The translations under genes and the position numbers were made by a program. Positions 44,257-55,206 of a stretch of DNA of 64,000 nt are shown here, piece by piece. The DNA comes from Donghicola tyrosinivorans (GTDB lineage: Bacteria; Pseudomonadota; Alphaproteobacteria; Rhodobacterales; Rhodobacteraceae). Position 1 is the stretch's first letter. Every line of letters begins with the position of its first letter. The notes under the pieces are model-generated. The model ran no database searches. It was not told the origin of the DNA and saw nothing but the letters and a program-made list of their open reading frames with translations. The DNA lies in NCBI RefSeq assembly GCF_003003355.1, contig NZ_PVTQ01000009.1, forward strand, positions 124,001-188,000, in the 5' to 3' direction.

Positions 44257-45345
44257 ATGACTCTCGCTTTGGAGCGGGTCGAAAAGGTCGTGAACGGCCA
44301 GACCCATATTTATACGACCGATCTGGTCTTGCAGCCCGGCACGATGAACGTGCTGTTGGGGCCGACCTTGTCGGGCAAGACCTCGCTGATGCGTCTGATG
44401 GCTGGCCTTGATGTGCCGACCTCGGGCCGTATTCTGTGGAACGGTCAGGATGTGACGGGCGTGCGGGTGCAGGACCGTCAGGTTGCGATGGTCTATCAGC
44501 AGTTCATCAATTATCCCTCGATGACCGTCTACGACAACATCGCCTCGCCGCTGAAACTGATGGGCAAGACTGCCGCAGAGATTGACGCTGCTGTGAAAGA
44601 GGCTGCCGATCTGATGAAGCTGACCCCGATGCTTGGCCGCAAGCCGCTGGAGCTGTCGGGCGGCCAGCAGCAGCGTTGCGCCTTGGCGCGAGCGCTGGTG
44701 AAGAACGCGGGCCTTGTGCTGCTGGACGAGCCGCTGGCCAACCTTGACTACAAGCTGCGCGAAGAACTGCGCGTTGAAATCCCCAAGATTTTTGAGGAAT
44801 CCGGCAGCGTCTTTGTTTATGCGACCACCGAACCCGAAGAGGCTCTGCTGCTTGGCGGGAACTGCGCCACCATGTGGGAAGGTCGCGTGACCCAGTTCGG
44901 TCTGACGCCGTCGGTCTATCGTCAGCCTGTGGACGCCACCACGGCGCGGGTGTTCAGCGATCCGCCGATGAACTTCCTTCAGATCAGCAAGACCGGCCAT
45001 GTTCTGATGTTCGGTAAGGGCCAGAAAACCCCCGCCACCGGCGCGTTGGCGAACCTGCCTGATGGCCGCTACATCGCGGGATTCCGTCCCAACCACGTGG
45101 AAATCGGCAAGCACACCGCTGACGCCATGAAGTTCACCACCCGTCTGGAAGTGACCGAACTTACGGGCTCTGAAACCTTCGTCCATCTGGACCATCATGG
45201 TGAAAAGTGGGTCGGTCTGGTGCATGGGGTGCATAACCTCAGCCTTGGCGCGGATCTGGATGTCTATCTGGACCCTAGCCACGTCTACATCTTCGGCGAA
45301 AACGGACAGCTTGTGGCCCCGGCGGCCTACGCGGTCGCTGCATAA
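44257..45345 (+). CDS. glpS: Glycerol ABC transporter ATPase GlpS
   Basis: A 362-residue ATPase of the CUT1 (MalK-like) type with a C-terminal TOBE domain. P-loop GPTLSGKT (residues 35-42), signature LSGGQQQR (133-140), Walker B LVLLDEPLANLD. The switch-histidine position reads YATTEPEEA instead of YVTHDQxEA, so the histidine is a threonine (Thr191). Partner GlpT has the opposite defect. It drives glycerol import with GlpT, GlpP, GlpQ and GlpV, matching the glpSTPQUV order known from Rhizobium. Start at ATG 44257, after AGGGAGGAG; GlpD ends 26 bases upstream. Confidence 0.92.
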   Translation: MTLALERVEKVVNGQTHIYTTDLVLQPGTMNVLLGPTLSGKTSLMRLMAGLDVPTSGRILWNGQDVTGVRVQDRQVAMVYQQFINYPSMTVYDNIASPLKLMGKTAAEIDAAVKEAADLMKLTPMLGRKPLELSGGQQQRCALARALVKNAGLVLLDEPLANLDYKLREELRVEIPKIFEESGSVFVYATTEPEEALLLGGNCATMWEGRVTQFGLTPSVYRQPVDATTARVFSDPPMNFLQISKTGHVLMFGKGQKTPATGALANLPDGRYIAGFRPNHVEIGKHTADAMKFTTRLEVTELTGSETFVHLDHHGEKWVGLVHGVHNLSLGADLDVYLDPSHVYIFGENGQLVAPAAYAVAA

Positions 45346-45357
45346 GGAGCGGGAAAG

Positions 45358-47303
<1,946 letters not shown>

Positions 47304-47307
47304 TCCA

Positions 47308-48159
47308 ATGGCCGATATGACCGTCAATCAATCCGCCGCCCGCAGCAAAGCTGCGGTCAAGGTGAACACCCGTGCTATCGTGATGGGCATTTACCTGCTG
47401 TTCCTGCTGTTGCCGATCTACTGGCTCATAAACATGAGCCTGAAGACCAACACGGAGATCCTCAGCAGCTTTTCCCTGTGGCCCCGCGATCTGACGTTCC
47501 AGAACTATGCGACGATCCTTACCGATCCCAGCTGGTACATGGGCTATGTGAACTCGCTGATTTATGTGGTGATGAACACGGTGATCAGTATCGTGGTGGC
47601 GCTGCCTGCGGCCTATGCGTTCAGCCGCTACAGCTTTATGGGCGACAAGCATCTGTTCTTCTGGCTGCTGACAAACCGCATGGCACCGCCCGCCGTCTTC
47701 GCGCTGCCGTTCTTCCAGCTTTATAGCTCGGTCGGTCTGTTCGACACGCATATCGCCGTGGCGCTGGCGCACTGCCTGTTCAACGTGCCGCTGGCCGTGT
47801 GGATCCTGGAGGGTTTCATGCGCGGCGTGCCCAAGGAAATCGATGAGACCGCCTATATCGACGGCTACAGCTTTGGCCGGTTCTTCATCAAGATTTTCAC
47901 CCCCCTGATCGCCAGTGGCGTGGGTGTGGCTGCATTCTTCTGCTTCATGTTCTCGTGGGTGGAACTGCTGTTGTCGCGCACCCTGACCAGCGTTGAGGCA
48001 AAGCCCATCGCCGCCACCATGACCCGCACGGTGTCGGCCTCGGGGATGGACTGGGGCGTGCTGGCTGCCGCTGGTGTGCTGACCATCGTTCCGGGCGCTT
48101 TGGTAATCTACTTCGTCCGCAACTACATCGCCAAGGGCTTTGCCCTGGGCCGTGTGTAA
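47308..48159 (+). CDS. glpQ: Glycerol ABC transporter permease GlpQ
   Basis: A 283-residue permease of the MalG/UgpE class, with about six membrane segments (YLLFLLLPIYWLINMSLK first, then STISIVVALPAAYAF-like TVISIVVALPAAYAFSRY) and the EAA-type loop IDETAYIDGYSFGRFFIKIF. It forms the membrane channel with GlpP. It is unrelated to the E. coli phosphodiesterase of the same name. I chose the ATG at 47308; a longer frame from 47284 overlaps glpP without benefit. The stop is followed 24 bases later by glpU with a strong AGAGGAG site between. Confidence 0.92.
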   Translation: MADMTVNQSAARSKAAVKVNTRAIVMGIYLLFLLLPIYWLINMSLKTNTEILSSFSLWPRDLTFQNYATILTDPSWYMGYVNSLIYVVMNTVISIVVALPAAYAFSRYSFMGDKHLFFWLLTNRMAPPAVFALPFFQLYSSVGLFDTHIAVALAHCLFNVPLAVWILEGFMRGVPKEIDETAYIDGYSFGRFFIKIFTPLIASGVGVAAFFCFMFSWVELLLSRTLTSVEAKPIAATMTRTVSASGMDWGVLAAAGVLTIVPGALVIYFVRNYIAKGFALGRV

Positions 48160-48183
48160 CCCGAAGAAAGAGGAGTTCTGACA

Positions 48184-48456
48184 ATGGCTTGGATGGCTTG
48201 GACCCTGCCCACAGCGGCATTCTTCGGGATTATCGCCTGCCTGCTGATCACCTTCACGGTGCTGGCAATCAAATTCCCAGAAACGCCCCGCACCGGCGTT
48301 CTGCGGATCGAGACGACGCGTGGTGACCGCTTGTTCATCACGCTTCTGGGCTCGGCCTTTATCAACCTGGCTTGGCTGGGTTTGGTGGGGGCCAATCAGC
48401 CCTATGCGCTTGGTGTCTGCCTTGTTTACGCCTTTGCGGTCTTCCGCTGGGTCTAA
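48184..48456 (+). CDS. glpU: Small membrane protein GlpU (DUF2160)
   Basis: A 90-residue, almost entirely hydrophobic protein of the DUF2160 family with about three membrane segments (FFGIIACLLITFTVLAI, FITLLGSAFINLAWLGLVGA and ALGVCLVYAFAVF). It has a conserved position inside glycerol ABC operons between the second permease and the binding protein. The function is not established; an accessory subunit of the permease is a reasonable guess from context. AGAGGAG lies 8 bases ahead of the ATG. Confidence 0.85.
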   Translation: MAWMAWTLPTAAFFGIIACLLITFTVLAIKFPETPRTGVLRIETTRGDRLFITLLGSAFINLAWLGLVGANQPYALGVCLVYAFAVFRWV

Positions 48457-48528
48457 GGGCTGATGCCATGCTGGCGGCAATGACCGCCGGCGTACCAGTA
48501 GAAACGGTTCAATATAGGGAGGAAACTT

Positions 48529-50250
48529 ATGAACCCGTTTTTCAAATCGACCACAGCGCTTGGCATTGCGCTGACGTTGCTGTCCGGTCCCGCATTTGCG
48601 GACATGGACGCAGCCAAGAAGTTTCTCGATGACGAAATCGGTGAACTGTCGTCGCTGAGCCGCGCCGATCAGGAAGCCGAAATGCAGTGGTTCGTCGATG
48701 CGGCGCAACCGTTTGCCGGCATGGAGATCAAGGTGGTGTCGGAAACCATCACCACCCACGAATACGAATCCAAAGTGCTGGCTCCGGCCTTCACCGCGAT
48801 CACCGGCATCAAGGTCACCCATGACCTGATCGGCGAAGGCGACGTGGTGGAAAAGCTGCAGACCCAGATGCAGTCGGGTCAGAACATCTATGATGGCTAC
48901 ATCAACGACTCGGACCTGATCGGCACCCACTGGCGCTATCAGCAGGCCCGCAACCTGACCGACTGGATGGCAGGCGAAGGCGCTGACGTGACCAACCCCG
49001 GTCTGGATATCGCGGACTTTATCGGCACCCAGTTCACCACTGGCCCCGATGGCAAGCTGTACCAGCTGCCCGACCAGCAGTTCGCGAACCTCTATTGGTT
49101 CCGCTACGACTGGTTCAATGACGAAAAGACCAAAGCGGACTTCAAGGAAAAGTACGGCTACGATCTGGGTGTTCCGGTCAACTGGTCGGCCTATGAAGAC
49201 ATCGCCGAGTTCTTTACCGGCCGCGATATGACCTACGCAGGCGGCCCCGAGAGCGTCTTTGGCAACATGGACTACGGCAAGAAAGACCCCAGCCTTGGCT
49301 GGCGCTACACCGACGCGTGGATGTCGATGGCTGGCATGGGCGACAAGGGTGAACCCAACGGTCTGCCCGTCGACGAATGGGGTATTCGCGTTAACGAAAA
49401 CAGCCAGCCTGTCGGCTCGTGCGTAGCCCGTGGCGGCGCAACCAACGACGCGGCAGCTGTCTACGCGGTGACAAAAGCGATCGAGTGGCTGCAAAAGTAC
49501 TCGCCCCCCGCAGCGGCAGGTATGACCTTCGGCGAAGCCGGTCCCGTTCCCGCGCAGGGCGAGATCGCGCAGCAGATGTTCTGGTACACCGCCTTCACCG
49601 CGGACATGGTCAAGGAAGGCCTGCCTGTCATGAACGAAGACGGCACGCCCAAGTGGCGCATGGCCCCCAGCCCGCACGGCGTGTACTGGGAAGAGGGCAT
49701 GAAGGTTGGCTATCAGGACGCGGGTTCGTGGACCCTGATGCAGTCCACCCCCGTCGACAACGCCAAGGCTGCATGGCTGTATGCACAGTTCGTGACCTCG
49801 AAGACCGTAGACGTGAAGAAGGCCCACGTGGGTCTGACCTTCATCCGCGAGTCGACCGTGAACCACGACAGCTTCACCGAGCGCGCACCCAAGCTGGGTG
49901 GTCTGGTGGAATTCTACCGCTCGCCCGCACGGGTCCAGTGGTCGCCCACCGGTACCAACGTTCCTGACTACCCCAAGCTGGCTCAGCTGTGGTGGCAGAA
50001 CATCGGCGACGCAATGTCGGGCGCCAAGACCCCGCAAGAGGCTCTGGATGCGCTTTGCGCCGATCAGGAAAAAGTGCTTGAGCGTCTGGAGCGTGCAGGT
50101 GTTCAGGGCGACAACGGTCCCAAGCTGAACGAAGAGCAGGATCCGGAATACTGGCTCAGCCAGCCCGGCTCGCCCAAAGCCAAGCTTGAGAACGAGCGCG
50201 AAGAACCCAAGACCGTCGCCTACGACGAGCTGATCGCAAGCTGGAAGTAA
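48529..50250 (+). CDS. glpV: Glycerol ABC transporter substrate-binding protein GlpV
   Basis: A 573-residue periplasmic binding protein, large for the family. The signal peptide is MNPFFKSTTALGIALTLLSG with probable cleavage after PAFA. The mature part has an alpha/beta binding-protein look with EIKVVSETITTHEYE, DGYINDSDLIGTHWRY, LPDQQFANLYWFRYDWF and, in the C-lobe, QDAGSWTLMQSTPVDN. It should capture glycerol for GlpP/GlpQ. AGGGAGGAAACTT precedes the ATG. A GC-rich hairpin lies between its stop and glpK. Confidence 0.92.
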   Translation: MNPFFKSTTALGIALTLLSGPAFADMDAAKKFLDDEIGELSSLSRADQEAEMQWFVDAAQPFAGMEIKVVSETITTHEYESKVLAPAFTAITGIKVTHDLIGEGDVVEKLQTQMQSGQNIYDGYINDSDLIGTHWRYQQARNLTDWMAGEGADVTNPGLDIADFIGTQFTTGPDGKLYQLPDQQFANLYWFRYDWFNDEKTKADFKEKYGYDLGVPVNWSAYEDIAEFFTGRDMTYAGGPESVFGNMDYGKKDPSLGWRYTDAWMSMAGMGDKGEPNGLPVDEWGIRVNENSQPVGSCVARGGATNDAAAVYAVTKAIEWLQKYSPPAAAGMTFGEAGPVPAQGEIAQQMFWYTAFTADMVKEGLPVMNEDGTPKWRMAPSPHGVYWEEGMKVGYQDAGSWTLMQSTPVDNAKAAWLYAQFVTSKTVDVKKAHVGLTFIRESTVNHDSFTERAPKLGGLVEFYRSPARVQWSPTGTNVPDYPKLAQLWWQNIGDAMSGAKTPQEALDALCADQEKVLERLERAGVQGDNGPKLNEEQDPEYWLSQPGSPKAKLENEREEPKTVAYDELIASWK

Positions 50251-50263
50251 GATTACTCCCGAA

Positions 50264-50292
50264 GGGTGGGGCTGCACATTGCGGCCCCGCCC
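50264..50292 (+). terminator. Hairpin between glpV and glpK, possible partial terminator
   Basis: GGGTGGGGC (50264-50272) pairs with GCCCCGCCC (50284-50292) with one T-G pair. Only a weak T-rich stretch (GACTTGTTTGTA) follows, so it may stabilise the upstream mRNA or attenuate expression of glpK more than fully stop transcription. Confidence 0.55.
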
Positions 50293-50363
50293 GACTTGTT
50301 TGTACTCTCCCTTGAAAATTTGAAACTATTTGCACCGCCGCGCTGCGTCACAGGAGGTTTGCG

Positions 50364-51854
50364 ATGACATATATTCTGGCAATCGATCAGGGCACCACGT
50401 CCAGCCGGGCGATCCTGTTTGATGAAAAGATGCAGCTGAAGGCGACCGCGCAGGAAGAATTCCCCCAGCATTTCCCCCAGTCCGGCTGGGTGGAACACGA
50501 TCCCGCCGATATCTGGTCCACCACCGCAGGCACCGCCCGCGAAGTGATCGAACGGGCGGGCATCAGCGCCAATGATATCGCTGCCATCGGCATTACCAAC
50601 CAGCGCGAAACCACGCTGGTTTGGGACAAGACGACCGGCCAGCCGATCTATAACGCCATCGTCTGGCAGGACCGCCGCACCTCGGATTACTGTAAGGAAC
50701 TGAAGGCCGCTGGCCATGAAGAGATGTTCACCGACCGGACTGGTCTGCTGCTGGACCCCTATTTCTCGGGGACCAAGCTGAAGTGGATTTTGGATCATGT
50801 GGACGGTGCCCGCGACCGTGCCCGGAATGGCGAGTTGCTGTTCGGAACCGTCGATAGCTTTCTGATCTGGAAGATGACGGGCGGCAAATCCCATGTGACC
50901 GATGCCACCAACGCGGCGCGCACGCTGCTCTATGATATCCGCAAGGGCCGCTGGTCCAAGACGATCTGCGATCTGATGGACATTCCGATGGAGATGCTGC
51001 CAACAGTTCAGGACTGCGCCAGCGATTTCGGCGTGACCCGTGCGGACCTCTTCAGCAAGGAAATCCCGATCCTTGGGGTGGCAGGCGATCAGCAGGCTGC
51101 GACTGTGGGGCAGGCGTGCTTTCAGCCCGGTATGATGAAATCCACCTATGGGACGGGCTGTTTTGCGCTGCTGAACACCGGTGAGACGCCGGTTCGGTCC
51201 AACAACCGTCTGCTGACCACCATTGCCTACCAGTTGGATGGCAAGCCGACCTATGCGCTGGAAGGCTCGATCTTTATTGCGGGGGCAGTGGTGCAGTGGC
51301 TGCGTGACGGCTTGCAGATCATTCGCAGCGCCTCGGAAACCCTGCCGCTGGCTGAAAAAGCCGACGCGACGCAGGACGTGATCCTTGTGCCCGCCTTCAC
51401 CGGTCTTGGTGCGCCTTATTGGAACGCCGAATGCCGTGGGGCGGTTTACGGGCTGACCCGCAACTCTGGCCCCGCCGAATTCGCCAAAGCCGCGTTGGAA
51501 AGCGTCGGCTATCAGACCCGCGATCTTCTGGAGGCGATGACCGCCGACTGGCAGGACGCCAATGGCGGCGCGGGCACCTTGCGCGTTGATGGCGGGATGA
51601 GCGCCAACGATTGGGCCATGCAATTCCTGTCTGACATCATCGGCGCGCCGGTGGATCGCCCGACCGTGCTGGAAACCACAGCCCTTGGGGCCGCATGGCT
51701 GGCGGGGATGAAGGCGGGCGTCTATCCGGCAATGGAAGACTTTGCCAAGACTTGGGCGGTCGAAAAGCACTTTGACCCCGCCATGGACGATGATACCCGC
51801 GCCACCAAGTATGATGCGTGGAAACGCGCGGTGACCGCCACGATGAGTGTCTGA
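50364..51854 (+). CDS. glpK: Glycerol kinase
   Basis: GlpK phosphorylates glycerol with ATP to sn-glycerol-3-phosphate. The 496-residue FGGY-family product starts [18 protein letters not shown] and shows [26 protein letters not shown], the signature region [16 protein letters not shown], and [20 protein letters not shown], with the expected length. ACAGGAGG lies 7 bases upstream of the ATG. The stop codon overlaps the start of an iron-ADH-family gene (TGATG), tying that gene to the glycerol operon. Confidence 0.97.
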   Translation: MTYILAIDQGTTSSRAILFDEKMQLKATAQEEFPQHFPQSGWVEHDPADIWSTTAGTAREVIERAGISANDIAAIGITNQRETTLVWDKTTGQPIYNAIVWQDRRTSDYCKELKAAGHEEMFTDRTGLLLDPYFSGTKLKWILDHVDGARDRARNGELLFGTVDSFLIWKMTGGKSHVTDATNAARTLLYDIRKGRWSKTICDLMDIPMEMLPTVQDCASDFGVTRADLFSKEIPILGVAGDQQAATVGQACFQPGMMKSTYGTGCFALLNTGETPVRSNNRLLTTIAYQLDGKPTYALEGSIFIAGAVVQWLRDGLQIIRSASETLPLAEKADATQDVILVPAFTGLGAPYWNAECRGAVYGLTRNSGPAEFAKAALESVGYQTRDLLEAMTADWQDANGGAGTLRVDGGMSANDWAMQFLSDIIGAPVDRPTVLETTALGAAWLAGMKAGVYPAMEDFAKTWAVEKHFDPAMDDDTRATKYDAWKRAVTATMSV

Positions 51855-53002
51855 TGCAATTTTCCCTGACTGCCCCCGCCAAACTGGAATTCGGACGCGG
51901 CAAAGCGGCCCTTGTGGCCCCCGCTGCCGTTAAAATGGGGCAGCGGGTGCTGTTGGTGCGGGGACGCTCGGCCGTTTGGGCCGATACCCTGCACGCCGAT
52001 CTAACTGTTGCGGGCTGCACGGTCACAGTGGTTTACGGACAGGGCGAGCCCGATCTGCCGCTGGTCTTGGACCTTCTGGGGCAAGTGCGCGGGCAGGGGG
52101 CGGATGTGGTGATCGGGGTCGGGGGCGGCTCGGTCCTTGATCTGGCCAAGGCGCTGGCCGCGCTGGTCCCCGCGCCTGCCGATCCCATGCGCTATCTGGA
52201 AGTGGTGGGCGAGGGCAAACCCCTAGAGGCCGCGCCGCTGCCGTTCATCGCCGTGCCAACGACCGCTGGCACAGGGGCCGAGGTTACCAAGAACGCTGTC
52301 ATCGGCATCCCCGAACATAGCCGTAAAGTCTCGCTGCGTGATGATCGCATGATGGCGCGTCTGGCAGTGGTCGATCCGGCCCTGACCGATGGCTGTCCGC
52401 GCGGCGTCACACTTGCCTCGGGCCTTGATGCGGTGGTGCAGGTGATCGAACCCTATCTGTCCTGCAAAGCCACGGTTTTGACCGATGCCCTGTGCCGCGA
52501 CGCGATCCCGCGGGGTCTGTCGGCGCTAAACCGTTTGATGCAGGGCGAAGACGCGCAGTCCCGCGATGATATGGCCCTGTGCAGTCTTTACGGAGGGCTT
52601 GCCCTTGCTAATGCGGGCCTCGGGGCCGTGCATGGGGTTGCGGGCATTCTTGGCGGTGTGACCGGTTGGCCCCACGGGCTGATCTGCGGCCGTTTTCTGG
52701 TGCCTGTTCTGCGGGATCACGCGACTGCGCCCGATCTGCCGTTAGACACCGAAAATCGCCTGCAAGAGGTCCGTCAATGGATCGCTGATGCGATGGGTGG
52801 CAGCCCTGATCTGGCCTTCGAGACGCTGGAAAACTGGATCGAAGATGCTGGTCTTCCGCGTTTTTCGACCATGGGCGGTTCACAAACCGATGAAATTTTC
52901 ATCGCTAACGGGGCTGCGGTCTCGTCCTCGATGAAGGGGAACCCTGTGGTGGTTCCTGCAGATCGTCTGGCCAAATTGGTGAAAACGGTCCTCTGCGCGT
53001 GA
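51854..53002 (+). CDS. Iron-containing alcohol dehydrogenase family protein, altered metal site
   Basis: A 382-residue protein of the type III (iron-containing) alcohol dehydrogenase family. It has the dinucleotide-binding GVGGGSVLDLAKALA, the PTTAGTGAEVTKNAVI box and a helical C-terminal domain. In typical members the metal is held by Asp, His, His, His; here Asp192 is present, the next ligand is Gln196 (DAVVQVIE where DAxxHAIE is usual), His260 (AVHGVAG) and His274 (WPHG) are kept, and a second family histidine after the HGxAH box is glycine. It may use another metal, work without one, or have a different reaction. One-base overlap with the glpK stop suggests a role linked to glycerol. Confidence 0.85.
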   Translation: MQFSLTAPAKLEFGRGKAALVAPAAVKMGQRVLLVRGRSAVWADTLHADLTVAGCTVTVVYGQGEPDLPLVLDLLGQVRGQGADVVIGVGGGSVLDLAKALAALVPAPADPMRYLEVVGEGKPLEAAPLPFIAVPTTAGTGAEVTKNAVIGIPEHSRKVSLRDDRMMARLAVVDPALTDGCPRGVTLASGLDAVVQVIEPYLSCKATVLTDALCRDAIPRGLSALNRLMQGEDAQSRDDMALCSLYGGLALANAGLGAVHGVAGILGGVTGWPHGLICGRFLVPVLRDHATAPDLPLDTENRLQEVRQWIADAMGGSPDLAFETLENWIEDAGLPRFSTMGGSQTDEIFIANGAAVSSSMKGNPVVVPADRLAKLVKTVLCA

Positions 53003-53114
53003 AGCTCTGCCTCACAACCCCTTGAAAGCCTGCGTCAATCTGACCGCACACACTTTCGGACGTAGAATTTTTTCAATTAAATCAACTGCTTTTGTTTGAA
53101 AATCAGAGAGGGCA

Positions 53115-53134
53115 CGTTTGTATTTCTGCAAACG
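53115..53134. promoter_or_regulatory. Inverted repeat upstream of the chemoreceptor gene
   Basis: CGTTTG and CAAACG flank 8 bases in an AT-rich 262-base gap between the iron-ADH-family gene and the chemoreceptor gene. No known regulator is assigned; nothing else is recognised in the gap 53003-53264. Confidence 0.35.
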
Positions 53135-53264
53135 ATAAAAGGCACATCTGAGATAAATCGAAGGGTCTAGCCGTCGTACCTTTGATTATGCCGTTCTCTC
53201 TTTAGTTCGTTTTTCCGCAGTATCGAACGGGTCTCGCTCAACCCAATCCGATGAAAGTGCCAAC

Positions 53265-55040
53265 ATGACCAAGATTGCAGATAAAATGGACGCCCATGAG
53301 CGTGTCGTTTCTAACTGGCAAGACGTCGACGCCTGGACTGCTTTAGACATTCTGTCTAACCCGATCATGATCTCGGACACCGATCTGGTGGTCCGCTTCG
53401 TCAACAAGGCCGCGATGAAAATGTTCGCGGCGATTGAAGACGACATTCGCAAGGATCTGCCCCATTTCCGCGCCGATGATGTTCTGGACAAGTCTATCGA
53501 CCAGTTCCACAAGAACCCCGGCCACCAGCGCGGTATGCTGGCCCATCTGGTCCGTCCCTATGACGGTGGCTTCACCATCGGGGGCAAGCATCTGAACTTC
53601 CGCGCGACACCCAAGATGGGCACTGATGGCAAGCCGGTGGCCTTCTTCGTCGAGTGGAAAGACAATACCGAGTTGGTCGAGACCCAGCGTCAGACCGAAC
53701 TGCTGATCGAAGGCGTCGTGAAGATGGCTGGTGCCCACAAGAACGACGAGATCACCGCACGGATCAGCGAAGACGGTATGGACGAGAAATATGCTGGCAT
53801 CGCGCGCGACGTGAACAGCATGATCACCGAGCATATCGAGACCAAGAAGACCATCATCTCGGCTATGCGCGCCTTTGCGCGGGGTGATTTTGCCCATGAC
53901 TTCCCCGTATATGGCGGCGAGCGTGCCTTTATCACCGACGCCGTTGAGGAGGCCCGTCGTGTGTTTCTGGAAGTGGTTGATGAGATTGAAGAGCTGTCGC
54001 AGGCCATCGTGGACGGGCAACTGGACAAGATCATCGAATGTGACCGCTATGAGGGCGGTTTCAAGCGGATCGTCGAGGCATTGGACCGGGCCTATGACGG
54101 CCTGAACACCACCATTCGCGGGATCAGTGAAGAGGTGGGGCAGGTTTCGGGAACGATCACTCAGGTCAGTGAAACCGCCACTGAACTGGCCACCAACGCG
54201 CAGATGCAGTCTTCGGCGATCGAGGAAATCTCGGCCACCACCGAAGAGACCGACGCTATGGTGCGCAGCAACGCGGACGCCAGCAAGTCGACATCGGAAG
54301 TTGTGACTGCTGCCCGCGCGGTGTCGCTGGACGGTCAGAACAAAGTGGCCGAAATGGTCGAAGCGATGCAGGACATCCGCAGTGCCTCGGACGACATCAG
54401 CAAAATCATCAAGGTCATCGACGAGATTGCCTTCCAGACCAACCTGCTGGCCCTGAACGCTGCGGTTGAGGCCGCTCGTGCGGGTGAACACGGACGCGGT
54501 TTCGCCGTTGTGGCGCAAGAAGTGCGCAATCTGGCAGGACGTTCGGCCCAAGCGGCGAAGGAAACGTCAGAGCTGATCGACAGCGCTGGCCGCAAAGTGC
54601 GCATGGGGGTCGACCTGGCGGATCAGACGAAGGAGTCGTTCACCTCGATCGGTGCGGACATCGCCCGGATCGACGAGCTTACGAACACCATCAGCGTGGG
54701 CAGCGCCGAACAGTCGCGCGGTGTCAGCCAGATCAGTCAGGCCGTGAACGAACTGACCCGTAGCAGCCTTGGTGTCACCAGCCAATCGGACCAGTTGGCG
54801 ACCGCGGCAACGCAGATGTCTTCGGCCTGCCAATCGGTGCAATCGGCCATGTCGCGCTTCCAACTGCGCGAGGTCCGCAAGCCTGCCGGGGGAGCTTCGG
54901 ATATTCTGAAGAACCTGTCGCCTGATCGCTTGCGAGAGCTCGAGGCATTCTTGATGCGTGGGCAGGGTGCGCCCACGAAGTCAGAGCCTAAAGCCAGCGG
55001 AAATCGGGATATGGACCCGCGCGGCTTTGGCAGCTTCTAA
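53265..55040 (+). CDS. Soluble methyl-accepting chemotaxis protein with PAS domain
   Basis: A 591-residue chemoreceptor without any visible membrane segment, so it should act in the cytoplasm. Residues about 25-130 form a PAS domain (ALDILSNPIMISDTDLVVRFVN and FFVEWKDNTELVE), a helical linker follows, and the signalling domain (about 285-545) carries the highly conserved tip EIAFQTNLLALNAAVEAARAG (key residues FQTNLLALNAAVEAARAGE) and FAVVAQEVRNLAGRSA. No other chemotaxis gene is nearby. It stands alone, with a terminator after it. Confidence 0.92.
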   Translation: MTKIADKMDAHERVVSNWQDVDAWTALDILSNPIMISDTDLVVRFVNKAAMKMFAAIEDDIRKDLPHFRADDVLDKSIDQFHKNPGHQRGMLAHLVRPYDGGFTIGGKHLNFRATPKMGTDGKPVAFFVEWKDNTELVETQRQTELLIEGVVKMAGAHKNDEITARISEDGMDEKYAGIARDVNSMITEHIETKKTIISAMRAFARGDFAHDFPVYGGERAFITDAVEEARRVFLEVVDEIEELSQAIVDGQLDKIIECDRYEGGFKRIVEALDRAYDGLNTTIRGISEEVGQVSGTITQVSETATELATNAQMQSSAIEEISATTEETDAMVRSNADASKSTSEVVTAARAVSLDGQNKVAEMVEAMQDIRSASDDISKIIKVIDEIAFQTNLLALNAAVEAARAGEHGRGFAVVAQEVRNLAGRSAQAAKETSELIDSAGRKVRMGVDLADQTKESFTSIGADIARIDELTNTISVGSAEQSRGVSQISQAVNELTRSSLGVTSQSDQLATAATQMSSACQSVQSAMSRFQLREVRKPAGGASDILKNLSPDRLRELEAFLMRGQGAPTKSEPKASGNRDMDPRGFGSF

Positions 55041-55050
55041 TTAAAGACAG

Positions 55051-55080
55051 AGGGCACCTGATGGATCGGGTGCCCTTTTT
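55051..55080 (+). terminator. Intrinsic terminator of the chemoreceptor gene
   Basis: GGGCACC (55052-55058) pairs with GGTGCCC (55069-55075) and is followed by TTTTT. It lies 11 bases beyond the stop codon. Confidence 0.9.
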
Positions 55081-55206
55081 GCCTTCCCAGACAGACATCC
55101 TTTGCAAAAACATCAGACCTAGCCTTGATATTTTTTGAGTTTAGGTGAATACATAGGTATCTTTCGATTAGCCCTTTTGTGTTCCTTCTGAGCCAAGGCT
55201 GTCCCA

